NCBI GenBank assembly: GCA_910589415.1
Contig: OU342638.1
Coordinates: forward strand, 35,375,579 to 35,439,578
Source: Malachius bipustulatus
Lineage: Eukaryota > Arthropoda > Insecta > Coleoptera > Melyridae
Direction of reading: 5' to 3'
Length of the DNA stretch: 64,000 bases
How positions within the stretch are numbered: the stretch's first letter is position 1; each line of letters begins with the position of its first letter. The position numbers were made by a program, and so were the translations under genes. This document shows, piece after piece, positions 11,150 to 21,935 of this stretch. Below the pieces are notes generated by a model. That model did not search any database, was not told where the DNA came from, and was given only the letters and a program-made list of their open reading frames with translations.

Positions 11150-12185
11150 CATTAAAAAAAATCTTCTTAAAAGTAAATAATTATTTTTTGTCGAAAGGCA
11201 TTATTTTTTCATCGTAGGACTCATTCAAAATTATTTATTTGAAAAAAAAACTATTTATTTATAAAAAATTTCACTATTTATTTAACATTGGCACAATCAA
11301 ATTCTACCATAATAAAATATAGCACAATAAGCCCATGAGGCTGAGGTGCTTCCGACGATCCTGAATTAGACGGCCCTCGAAGAAAAAAACAAACATAATA
11401 AAATAACCTTCATCATCAGTACCTACTCTACTAGGTAGGTAAATTAAAAATATTAAAATCGCTATCTTGATTTAAAAAAATTAACATGAGTCCTAGAACC
11501 CAACAACCTTCTTCTTTTACTTATGTAGGTACTTTGGCTCATTTTACCTCTGATGGATTTTTTTTTTCATAGATAGCCATTATTTTTTGGTCGTACTAAT
11601 TCAAAATTATTTATTTAAAAAAATAAAAACTATTTTTTCATAAAAATTTTCATTATTCATTTAACCATCCTTTTTTTTTTCGTGGGCCACTCCCCAGTCA
11701 TATTGAACCTTAAATTGACAACCAAATTCTACCATTATCTTTATCATGAATAATAGATAAAAAGTAATAAAACCGCAGTATGATTTAAAAAAATTAACAT
11801 GAGCCCTGTATGTAGAACCCATCAAGCCTTCTTCTTTTTACGTATGTTGGTAATTTATCTCATCTTACTTCTTGAATTTTTTTTTAAATTCCCTCCTTGC
11901 CCTCCCAAAGCAAATTCTTGCGACAACGTTCACGATTCAAACCTCAAAAATAAAAAATTTCACTTCTTAGCATATATTTTTTTTCTAACAATTTTTGTTT
12001 TCTTCTCAAAACGTGCCATCGTTTGTCATCGTATTCGATCAGAATTATTTATTTGAAAAAAATAAATAAAACTATTTATATATAGAAATTTTCACTATTC
12101 ATTTAACAATCCATATTTTTAATTAAATAACTTAATTGATAACCAAATTCTACCATAATTACATGAAAAAAAAAACAACATGGAG
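11150..12185 (-). repeat. ~330-bp repeat family R, three copies, minus orientation
   Basis: The block AATTATTTATTTGAAAAAA...CACTATTCATTTAAC...ACCAAATTCTACCAT recurs at about 11230, 11608 and 12043. The reverse complement (TGGTAGAATTTGG, then GTTAAATGAATAGTGAAAAT, then TTTCAAATAAATAATTTTGA) is the unit found in plus orientation at 13800-15085. A second landmark, TTTAAAAAAATTAACATGAG (about 11470 and 11785), also matches the plus copies in reverse. No coding content. Confidence 0.85.
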
Positions 12186-12204
12186 GCAAAAAACAAAATT
12201 TGAC

Positions 12205-12290
12205 TATGAAAACTCTACAGGATCTAGTCGGCTTTGAAATTTTTTAAAATGTCAAATTTATAGCTCTTAATGACTTATTATGTCATTAAT
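12205..12290 (+). repeat. dispersed repeat shared with 41350-41430
   Basis: GGATCTAGTCGGCTTTGAAA, a TTTTTTAAAATGTC tract, then ATAGCTC. The same order of words occurs at 41366-41420 with few changes. Class unknown. Confidence 0.6.
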
Positions 12291-13799
12291 CGGGTTGTGA
12301 TGATCTAGTTGCATCTTTTTTTGTCTAAAGGTAGCAGGTATTTGGTCAGTTTGTCAATGTGTCAAATGATCCCGAAAATACCTACAAAGCGGCTTAATTG
12401 TGTCGGAATCTCAGCGCGGCCTGGATGCAGTCTTTCCCATGCATAATGCGATTCACTGATGTCTTAAAAATAAGCGTCTCGATGATGGTCGTCGCTTTTT
12501 TGTCGGTCTGACGAAGAGAAAACGTTCTCCACCAGGTTCTCGCTTCGATTAGACACATATGGTTTCAATAAGTCCTATATAAGAGATTAGGCCAGGAACA
12601 TGAGGCGTTTTATTAACTGTTGTACGTGTGAAGAGTGAGGGCATCAATGCTGGGGATGTATCTAAGTATTATTTGATTATGATTCTCTAATAATTGGTCT
12701 AATATTATACAGGTCTAAATAAAATTGAAAAAACACATAAATTCTAACGATGGGTCTTTCAAATAGCCTACGCGGCGCCGTGGTAGAAAGAGTGAAAAAT
12801 TCCCGTTTCACGTTTCGATAATAATAATTATATCCCGAACGGTTCGAACTTTCAGCTTTCAGGCCTGAAAGATCTATTGACTCGAACATGTGCTGGAATA
12901 TTTTTCAGAGTCGAAGAAGTAACTGACGTTTTTTTACAGCACTCATTTATATCCAGGCAACGGAAATATTAATTATGCTTCTATATCTTTATCGGGGATC
13001 TCGTAACATATACCGAGTGTACGCCACAGATGACAAGACATAAAATTTTATCGGTGTATATGTCGTTTATTTATATTTATATTCGAATAGTGGGGAGGTG
13101 TTATTCGTCGTTTTAAAAATAAATTTATTTTAATTACTCATTTTAAATATGAATAAGGTTATAGATTGAACCTATTAATTAATGAGAAAAAAAATGAAGA
13201 AATAGGCAATAAATAAATAAATGAAAGGGGAAAAAATAAACGGTGCGAGATACACCTTGTTGTTAAAAAATAAACAATGAATTTATCTTGACCTACCGAC
13301 TCGTGTAGTATCGGTGTACAGTTGACCGGTTCGTTTTTCCCGTCGCCGTTACGTACCTGAAACAAAGAGAACATGGATGAGCGAGTGGAAGGTACGGGTA
13401 TAAATTCAAGTTTGTAAAAAGAGAGATACAAAAGCCAATGCAAGAACTCCTGTCGCGAAACGTTGTACCCCATACCACGATAATTACCATGGGTGAAACA
13501 AATTGCATTTCTTGGTATAAACATGCAGATATATTTGCTCCTTCCATCGCGCCATGGCTAAAGGATTAATATTATTATTATTATTAAAATGATTATTTCA
13601 TTAATATGGAGGTATTAAAATAACATTTCTGTTCATTAAGGAACAAACAAAGAGATAAAGTAGCTTCTGGAAATTTTTTTCTTATAAGGTGTTTAATACT
13701 TTGATATATATCTATAGGTACCTAAGACCTATAATTAATAGCGCCAGAGCGGTGCCGGTGATGGTCACGCAATAGTAAAGTTTAGAAGGTCTCTTGAAA
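12291..13799. other. unique spacer between the inverted R arrays
   Basis: Mostly unique sequence with normal CpG content. It contains the possible minus-strand exon at 13297-13356. Otherwise no recognisable coding. Confidence 0.45.
13297..13356 (-). CDS. possible 60-nt internal exon with recursive-splice layout
   Basis: Seen: on the minus strand a pyrimidine-rich acceptor (TGTTCTCTTTGTTTCAG) ends at 13357. It is followed by 60 nt open in phase 0, encoding VRNGDGKNEPVNCTPILHES, and then a donor GTAGGT at 13296-13291. The first bases of the exon are GTACGT, so the acceptor is immediately followed by a donor (CAG|GTACGT). Known: juxtaposed 3' and 5' sites mark recursive splicing in long insect introns, and in vertebrates such sites often open a short exon. 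Base composition is richer in C and G than the flanks. Inferred: it may belong to the minus-strand gene beginning at 35954, whose first exon also ends in phase 0. No family was recognised, and a chance match is possible. Confidence 0.35.
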
Positions 13800-15085
13800 A
13801 GAATAGTTTATTAATGAAGGATGTTTTAATTATTATTGTGGGTGCTTTAAATCTAGTAGGTTTTTTGGATTGTTAAATGAATAGTGAAAATTTTTATAAA
13901 TAAATAGTTCTATTTTTTTTCAAATAAATAATTTTGAATGAGTACAATGAAAAAATGATGGCACTTTTTGGGAAGAAAAAAATTGTGGGAGAAAATTTAC
14001 CAAGGCCTGAAATTTTTAAGAGAATTATTTTAAAGGATATTAGGACAAAAAAAAAACATCAAAAAGTGTTTAAAGCAAAGGGTCGAAAGGACAATATCCA
14101 GAATATTTTCCAAATATTCTTCTCAAATAATTTAATAATGAAGGATGTTTTAATTATTATTATGGGTGCATGAATAAAAAACTGTACAAGATATTTGAGA
14201 ATAATGAGAGGAATTTTTCATCAGCTCATCAGTCCACCATATCAACCAAGACACACCAGGACCAGGCGGGGAGGGCGTCTAATAAAGATAATAAATATCG
14301 TGGCTTACATGGCGTATTGCCATCTAACGACTCTCATATAAGTATTATAACGAAACATGGCTAGATCCAGTGATTTTCTTATTAACTTTATAAAGAGTTG
14401 ATCAATAAAGAATTAATTAGAGATGTAGCTGTATCCAGAATAGATAGACTTTTTCCTTAAAAGGAATAAAAATCAATAATAAATACTTACTTAATTAGGG
14501 CTAAAAAGTGATATCGTCAGGATATAAAAATGAAAAATTAGTGAGAAAAAGAAATTAAATTTTAAAGAGAAACATTTTAAAGCTATCAATTTATACGCTT
14601 TGAAATGGTGGAAGATGTTGCATGAGGCCTATTATAAAGTTCAAGGATATTTCTCATTTTAATCAAAAAAAAAAAAAAACATGTTAATTTTTTTAAATCA
14701 AGAGGGCTGTTTTAATACTTTTAATCTAGTAGGTAGGACGAAGGACGAAGGATGAAGGTTGTGGTAGAATTTGGTTATCAATTTAGGGGTTCAATAGTGG
14801 AGAAGAGCAGGCGAAATAAAAATTGGATTGTTAAATGAATAGTTAAAATTTTTATAAATAAATAGTTTTATGTATTTTTTCAAATAAATAATTTTTGAAT
14901 AAGTACGATGAAAAATGATGGCGTTTTCAGAATAAAAAAAAAAGATAAAAAATACACCAAAAGTACCAAGACTTGAAATTTTTTAAAGAATTATTTTAAA
15001 CGATATTTGTTAGGATCAAAAAAAAAGATCAAAGTGTTAAAAGCAAAGGGTCAAAAAGAACAATAGGCTCGAGGTTTGAATTGTG
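13800..15085 (+). repeat. ~330-bp repeat family R, about three copies, plus orientation
   Basis: The words TAATGAAGGATGTTTTAATT occur at about 13813 and 14139. The GGATTGTTAAATGAATAGT block occurs at about 13868 and 14823, each followed by TTTATAAATAAATAGTT and TTTCAAATAAATAATTTT. The third copy runs to about 15075. Frames of up to 79 codons here are repeat translation. It is the inverted partner of 11150-12185. Confidence 0.85.
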
Positions 15086-17135
15086 AAGAAAAGTACCTAA
15101 ACCAATAAATTAATAATTGTTTGTACGTATTAACGTATTAATTCAAGAAAATATGAAAAATCAGTTTTGACAATCATTTAAAATCACCTAATGCGAAATT
15201 AGCGGAATAAAGAAAACTTGCAGGAATTGTAGAAATATCTCAAAACCCGAATTCAATTACAGGCGTCATTTTTAACATTTCTGAAACCAGAGAGAGAGAG
15301 AGAAACATGCCTCATATATGCGGAAGATGGAAAAATAATTCCCTGTTAATCAATTTCAGAGTCAATTTGTCAAACACCGCTCAGGACTCTAAATAAATAA
15401 TACACACAACTATGAGAAACACACATATTATTATAGTGAGGTCTAAAAATACACCGATAGGATCTCTGGCATGCAAGAGCAAGACACGGTATACATATGT
15501 GGATGGTTGTCGAGATAGAAAAATAAAAGTAATTCTTCTCCCTCGACGTTGAACGCTTAAAAGACAGGTGTGCCAGATCACATATCAGTTAAAAAATGTT
15601 TCTTTCATTTGTTTGTTATTACTCATTTCCTATATATTGGTCCTTCGAGCCGGAAAAAAACGGTCTCCGAAAATAGAAAATCTTATCGAAAGCTGATGGT
15701 GGTGACTGGGAGGGGGGATTTTTTATCTTACCTCGCTTCTCTCTGTCTTTTATTATCATCATTATTATATTAAGTGAAACAATCCAAGCTGCTGATGCGC
15801 TGTTTTATGCGCAAGCTTCAGTTTGAGTTAACATATCTAACATTGTCAGCACTTAGCAGAGGAATTTAATAGATCTGGAGTATTTTTATTAACGGTTTAA
15901 ATAATTTGATCGTCCGGGAGAGGTATGCGCATGCACACGCGTGCTAGCTGAACGCACGCACCTGTACTCGCTTTTTTCTATTACACCTGGTATTTTTTTC
16001 AATTAAAAGCGAAATAGTGGTCGTGAAATGCAAGTGTATAAAAGTTTATTTCGCTAGGTATGAAGGAATAATTGGTTTCTTTGTTTGAAACCACCACCTG
16101 TGCTTGATTGCGTAGGCATTTCCAATCATTGCGCTGCGAGATTAAATATTTATTGAGAAAAAGAGACGAGTCCCGCGAATTCTTTCGAAATACCTCCGCT
16201 GCAGTTTTATACAATAACTTTTTCATCAACTGCATGGTACGATAATTGAACGTCGATAGTTTATGACTTATACTTACATTACACGCGCGCTCTTACGCCA
16301 CCGTAATAATTCACCATCATCCGTAACGAAGGACCAAATAACAATTTTTATTTATTTTTTCAAATAACTTATTGGTCTTCATCACTATACCTACCCAAGT
16401 TAGTAATAATATCTTTGATGTGTAATTTTAATTTAAAAATACAATTCTAAATTGAAACGTATATATATAGCTTAATAATAATTAAGTAAAGCTAATTAAA
16501 ACCGAACGCAAGCAGCAGCAAGCAAGACACATCAGAGGAATCAAAGCGCATATGTCCACCTAAGTGAGTTCTTTGATGTTAAAAATCGAGCAGCCTTGAG
16601 GGGTGAAGTCTCCTTCGAGTGGCAAAAAAGTCTCCGCCTTCATTAAGCCCGGCGGACGCGACTCCACGTCGTACGTAATAAACCAATAAAATTTAATGTC
16701 AATCCATAAAATTCGACTAAACAACAGAAAACCATCTGCAACTCGAGATCTCTCTCTCCTTCTCCTTCTCTCGTCCGCCGTTCGGGAGGAGAGAGGAGGA
16801 CGGGGCGATTGTTATATATTGTGATCATCCGTGACGTTCGGAATTACTACTTGTATAATTTATTTCGATGATTGAAAATCGACGAAATTGTCGTGAGAAA
16901 AACGAACTTGCCGCCGAAGCCATAAAAATCTGTGTGGAAATGCGTCCCGAAAATTGACTCTGACTGACTGGGAATGTTTCATTTTATTGATATCTAAATC
17001 ACTTTAGCCTGATTTATATCTAATCGTTAAGTGTCTGTGCGTTTGTTCGAAATGTAGGAATAATTTATTTAAGGAACCACCAAAATGTCTGTTTTTATTC
17101 TACCTACCTACGCGATTTTAAAAATTATAAATGAT
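15086..17135. other. unique DNA, no gene seen
   Basis: It contains a short (AG)7 tract at 15289-15302 and a single tRNA-Tyr primer-site relic at 15638. A pyrimidine-rich CTCTCTCCTTCTCC stretch lies near 16750. Open frames are at most 78 codons and overlap on opposite strands. Confidence 0.45.
15638..15653 (+). mobile_element. solitary tRNA-Tyr primer-site relic
   Basis: TGGTCCTTCGAGCCGG is exact for 16 nt, then diverges. No neighbouring unit was seen, so it is probably a fragment of the same short LTR family as at 8820-9275. Confidence 0.55.
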
Positions 17136-18335
17136 CAAATTTGATCAAGCATTAATTGCCTAAAACAATCAAGTGCCCGTCAAAGTTGCCCGTATAATTA
17201 TCTAGTTAATTGGAAGCGCTCCCCAAAAATTTTATAAGTTGCCCTTCTAAATCGCCTATCGAAGCAAACGGGGTGCCTATAATTGTCTCCCATTATTCTA
17301 GTCGAAGTTGCCCGTTTATCCTGTCGCAATTGCTCCAGGTGTTATTCGAAGTTGCCAGTCGAAACGACCCAGAAAACCTGTTTTGAGGGTATTGTGTTTC
17401 TAACTCCTCTCCCGTGAAATATGAGCTTAAATCGTCTATTAAAGTCGCCTGTCGAAGTTGCCCGTTGATCCGATCAGTTAAATTCGAAGTTGCCCCTTTG
17501 ATAATGGGCAACCTCTTTTGCTGCGCGCTTGTATCTAGTCTGGGTGACTCAGTTGCAATTGTAAATTTAAATCTTGATAATCAATAGCGTTCAATGATGC
17601 GTGTCGAAGTTGCCCGATTAAATCGTCACTCGAATAAAAAAAAATACCACCGAGATTTCTTGTAGAAAATAATCCCTGTAAATTTTCTAGATTTATCGGT
17701 ATGTATTTATTATTAATAATAAATGTTCATCGATATTGCCCCCTGATCACTTTAGGAGGGGGGGGGGGTAAAAAATGCTAATTATAATCGCAGTTGCCCG
17801 TCTAATCTGTGATCATCAATGAAGCTGCCGGTCTAAACCGCCCGTCTTGGTCTTGATCGATGTTGCCTGTGCCGTTCACATTTATGTGACTCAGGTGTGC
17901 CTTTGCAGTCGCGTCGAAGTTGCCCATATTAATCCGCTCGCATTTGCTGGCAGCAGCTATCGTTTTAAGTTTCTCGTCCAAATAAATTATCAATCAAGGT
18001 AAGGTAGCTTACGGATGTTTTGTATTGTGATTTTTCTGCGCTTGTATTACCGTTAAATGAGATATTGCCTGTCGAATTGCCCGATTAATAGAAGTTGCTC
18101 GACTAAATTGCTCGTCTAAAATCTCACCAAGGTTGCCCGTCAAATGTTTCCTACTGAATTCCCCGATTTAGAAAACTTTTGAATTGCATGATATTCAATT
18201 TGGGAGTCGTAGCTGCAAATTCTAGTCGAAGTTGCCCCTAATAATCATTATGATTATCGAAGTTGCCTGTAATCGCCCGTGTTCGTCCTCTTGAGGGTTT
18301 TTCGCACTAGTCTGTCGAAATTGCCTGTCAATTGA
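17136..18335 (+). repeat. degenerate array of GTCGAAGTTGCCCGT
   Basis: The core CGAAGTTGCCCGT, or a close variant, recurs about 20 times with irregular spacers (for example near 17183, 17302, 17452, 17602, 17787, 17915, 18133 and 18228). Spacers often carry CTAATCG or TCTAAATCG. Variation in spacing argues for an old, decayed short-unit array. An 11-G run lies at 17758-17768. Confidence 0.8.
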
Positions 18336-20169
18336 AACACCTCCAGAGCTTTCATTTTATACCACAAGTAATTGAGCGTTTGGTATGAGCAGGAAGATTT
18401 TTTTTCTTATAAAATGGTGAGATATAGGAAGCATGAGAAAAATAAAGGACCATTATCATGAATAATTCTTTGCGGTATTCCAAAAAAAAAAATTATATGA
18501 CACTCCAGGACTTTTTCTAGCAGGAACGTGGTCGTAAACTTTCTCACCTTGACTCCGCTCTGACGACACGAGAATCTCTCAATGATATTGCAGTGGGTAG
18601 AAAATTGACTTAACAATTCCATTTATTGATAGATTGATTCAATCAATTTATTAAATCAACCGTTTATTGAATCAGTTTAAGCTATTTATCGGGCAGTCTC
18701 TATAGAAGCCCGAGAGAATGACCAAGTGGGCCTTTGTTGTAATAAAAGTCACCTCAACTGGTTTACAATAACATCTGTCCTATAAATAAGGCGATAAAAC
18801 CTTTCTGTATATATTTGAAACGGTCACTATAATAATAGAAGAGTTCCATAGTTCTATAGTTCCAGTTCCAGTAGTAGCCAGTAGGTTTCTAGGTCCTACT
18901 TTTTATCTGATCTGATTAATCGGTGGCTCTCAAAATGTGACTATTAGTACATAGTACTAGTACTAGTGGTAGAGAAAGAAAAAAAGAGATAAAGGTGTCG
19001 ATGAATTATTGAAATTAACAATCACCCACCCATCGTGGTAAATAAAAGAGTAAGCCGAAGCTTCTGAGTAAGGTCTGTGTCGCTTGTTAGACGTTCCCTC
19101 GGCAAGTAATGAATTAAGATTTAATACAATTTATCAGCATCGCACCGCAAATTCAACAAAATGATAAAGACCGAGGCCCCGGGTAGGGCGTCCTGGAAAT
19201 ACGTTGCACATCTCTAGGCAGACTCCACCGATTTAATTTACTGTCGTAGTGTAAGAATTTCGGTTGAATTAACTTCTCTTGTCGCTTAAACGTTTCCGAA
19301 TGTTTAACGTTTACCCTTTCTACCCATTACCAGCTTACGCACGCTTCGATTGTTGCTACAATACTGCAGATTTATTATTGTCTTCTTCGTCTTCTTCTTC
19401 ATCATCATCTTCTGCCGCGTTACTATAGGTATCTCGTCTATCTATCTCATCATCTCGTAGGTAATAATTTTTACATTCTTAAATAGGTACTCTAATATGA
19501 TAATAAAAACAGATTAAATAGGGGTAGTGCTAGTTGGTGATATTAAAAAAAAAAAAAGAATCAGAGTGCAAAAAAAAGGAAAAATAAACGCCCAAACGGC
19601 CAGTATATTAGTACCTATAATATAATTACCATGAATAATAATAATTCCAGATCATGTAGAGCTTTTGTCATTGCGTCAGTTTCATTTCATGTAAAATACT
19701 ATCACTCTAATTAACCTTTAATAAAGCTCCGCGTGGAGCGATCAATTACACCAGCATCGACAGCTAGCAGGCTGCGAAACTAATGACAGCCGATATGTGT
19801 GTTTGTTTCTGTGACTGTCCTGCGACTGTGTGTGAGTGAAAAAATAACAAAAGCATGAATTTGCAATCGTCGTGACTCACACCACGATAATATCAATTAC
19901 GGTATTAGTTCATCGATACATTTGAATTGTTAATAATTCGAATTATTGACGATTATTACGAATTGTTAACAGTGTCGCTTACGCCTTATCGACAGCACAT
20001 ACCACATATTATTATGAAGCGGCGTTGCCATGATTAATAATGAATGAAAGGAAATTATAACACACACGGGAGGTTGGCAGCATTTGCAATCACGAAATGT
20101 GTACCTAAGAAACAAACGCGCGGTATATTTAATCGTAACATTAAATTAAACACATCAAGATCTGGAACG
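18336..20169. other. unique DNA, no gene seen
   Basis: No tandem or inverted structure of size. A (TTC)n-like stretch lies near 19381-19412, and a short palindromic cluster around GATTGATTCAATCAAT near 18632. Confidence 0.4.
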
Positions 20170-21935
20170 AGATGGCCTGATGAGTTAAGACAAAGTGAAC
20201 AAGTTGAGAAAAAATAAGAAGAAAAAGTGAGATGACCTCGATTGTCAAAAAATAAGCCTACCTGGATTGAAGAAAAAAGAGCTGCTAGCCCGGGTTGTCA
20301 AAAAATGAGCTGACCTGGGGTAGTTCAAAATGAGCTAACCTGGGTTGTCAAAAAATGAGCTGACCTGGGGTAGTTCAAAATGAGCTAACCTGGGCTGGAG
20401 AAAAATGAGCTAACCTGGGCTGGAGAAAAATGAGCTAACCTGGGTTGAGGAAATATCAGCTAACCTGGATTGAAGAAAAAAGAGCTAGCCTGGATTGTCA
20501 GAAAAAAGAGCTGACCTGGAATGAGGAAATATGAGCTAGTCTGGATTGAAGAAAAAAGAGCTAGCCTGGGTTGTCAAAAAATGAGCTGACCTGGGGTAGT
20601 TCAAAATGAGCTAACCTGGGTTATCAAAAAATGAGCTGACCTGGAATGAGGAAATATGAGCTAGCCTGGATTGTCAGAAGAAAGAGCTAGCCTGGGTTGT
20701 CAAAAAATGAGCTGACCTCGGGTAGTTCAAAATGAGCTGACCTGGGTTATCAAAAAATTAGCTGACCTGGGGTAGTTCAAAATGAGCTAACCTGGGCTGG
20801 AGAAAAATGAGCTAACCTGGGTTGAGGAAATGTGAGCTAGCCTGGATTGTCAGAAGAAAGAGCTAGCCTGGGTTGTCAAAAAATGAGCTGACCTGGGGTA
20901 GTTCAAAATGAGCTAACCTGGTCTGGAGAAAAATTAGCTAACCTGGGTTGAGGAAATGTGAACTAGCCTGGATTGTCAGAAGAAAGAGCTAGCCTGGGTT
21001 GTCAAAAAATGAGCTGACCTGGGGTAGTTCAAAATGAGCTAACCTGGGCTGGAGAAAAATGAGCTAACCTGGGCTGGAGAAAAATGAGCTAACCTGGGTT
21101 GAGGAAATATCAGCTAACCTGGATTGAAGAAAAAAGAGCTAGCCTGGATTGTCAGAAAAAAGAGCTGACCTGGAATGAGGAAATATGAGCTAGTCTGGAT
21201 TGAAGAAAAAAGAGCTAGCCTGGGTTGTCAAAAAATGAGCTGACCTGGGGTAGTTCAAAATGAGCTAACCTGGGTTATCAAAAAATGAGCTGACCTGGAA
21301 TGAGGAAATATGAGCTAGCCTGGATTGTCAGAAGAAAGAGCTAGCCTGGGTTGTCAAAAAATGAGCTGACCTCGGGTAGTTCAAAATGAGCTGACCTGGG
21401 TTATCAAAAAATTAGCTGACCTGGGGTAGTTCAAAATGAGCTAACCTGGGCTGGAGAAAAATGAGCTAACCTGGGTTGAGGAAATGTGAGCTAGCCTGGA
21501 TTGTCAGAAGAAAGAGCTAGCCTGGGTTGTCAAAAAATGAGCTGACCTGGGGTAGTTCAAAATGAGCTAACCTGGTCTGGAGAAAAATTAGCTAACCTGG
21601 GTTGAGGAAATGTGAACTAGCCTGGATTGTCAGAAGAAAGAGCTAGCCTGGGTTGTCAAAAAATGAGCTGACCTGGGGTAGTTCAAAATGAGCTAACCTG
21701 GGTTGTCAAAAAATGAGCTGACCTGGATTGAGGAAATATCAGCTAACCAGGAATGTCTTCTAGTTGCTTCTAGTCTTCTGTGAGCTAGCCTGGATTGAAG
21801 AAAAAAGAGCTAGCCTGGGGTTGTCAAAAAATGAGCTGACCTGGGGTAGTTCAAAATGAGCTAACTTGGGCTGATGAAAAATGAGCTAACCTGGGTTGAG
21901 GAAATATGAGTTAGCCTGGATTGTCAGAAGGAAGA
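20170..21935 (+). repeat. AGCTRACCTGG short-unit array with ~60-70 units
   Basis: Units of about 24-29 bp share GAGCTRRCCTGG followed by one of a few tails: GTTGTCAAAAAAT, GGTAGTTCAAAAT, GCTGGAGAAAAAT, ATTGAAGAAAAAA, GTTGAGGAAAT. The tails alternate in a fixed order, giving higher-order structure. The array begins degenerately near 20170 and ends near 21935. A non-array insertion (TCTTCTAGTTGCTTCTAGTC) sits at about 21756-21777. Confidence 0.95.
20341..21648 (+). repeat. exact tandem duplication of a 654-bp block inside the array
   Basis: Comparing line by line, 20341-20994 and 20995-21648 agree at every position I checked, including private variants such as CTCGGG (20717 and 21371), GGTCTGG (20930 and 21584) and GTGAACTAG. 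A third partial copy starts at 21649 and diverges after about 50 bp. This is either a very recent unequal exchange or an assembly artefact. Confidence 0.9.

Noticed and set aside
13159..13524. 121-codon minus-strand frame over the candidate exon
   Set aside because: The frame reads through a strong acceptor and a donor. The short spliced exon explains the signal better than a continuous frame.
17136..21935. CRISPR-like repeat-spacer arrays
   Set aside because: Repeats are degenerate and spacers are themselves repeated; insect genomic context, no cas genes.
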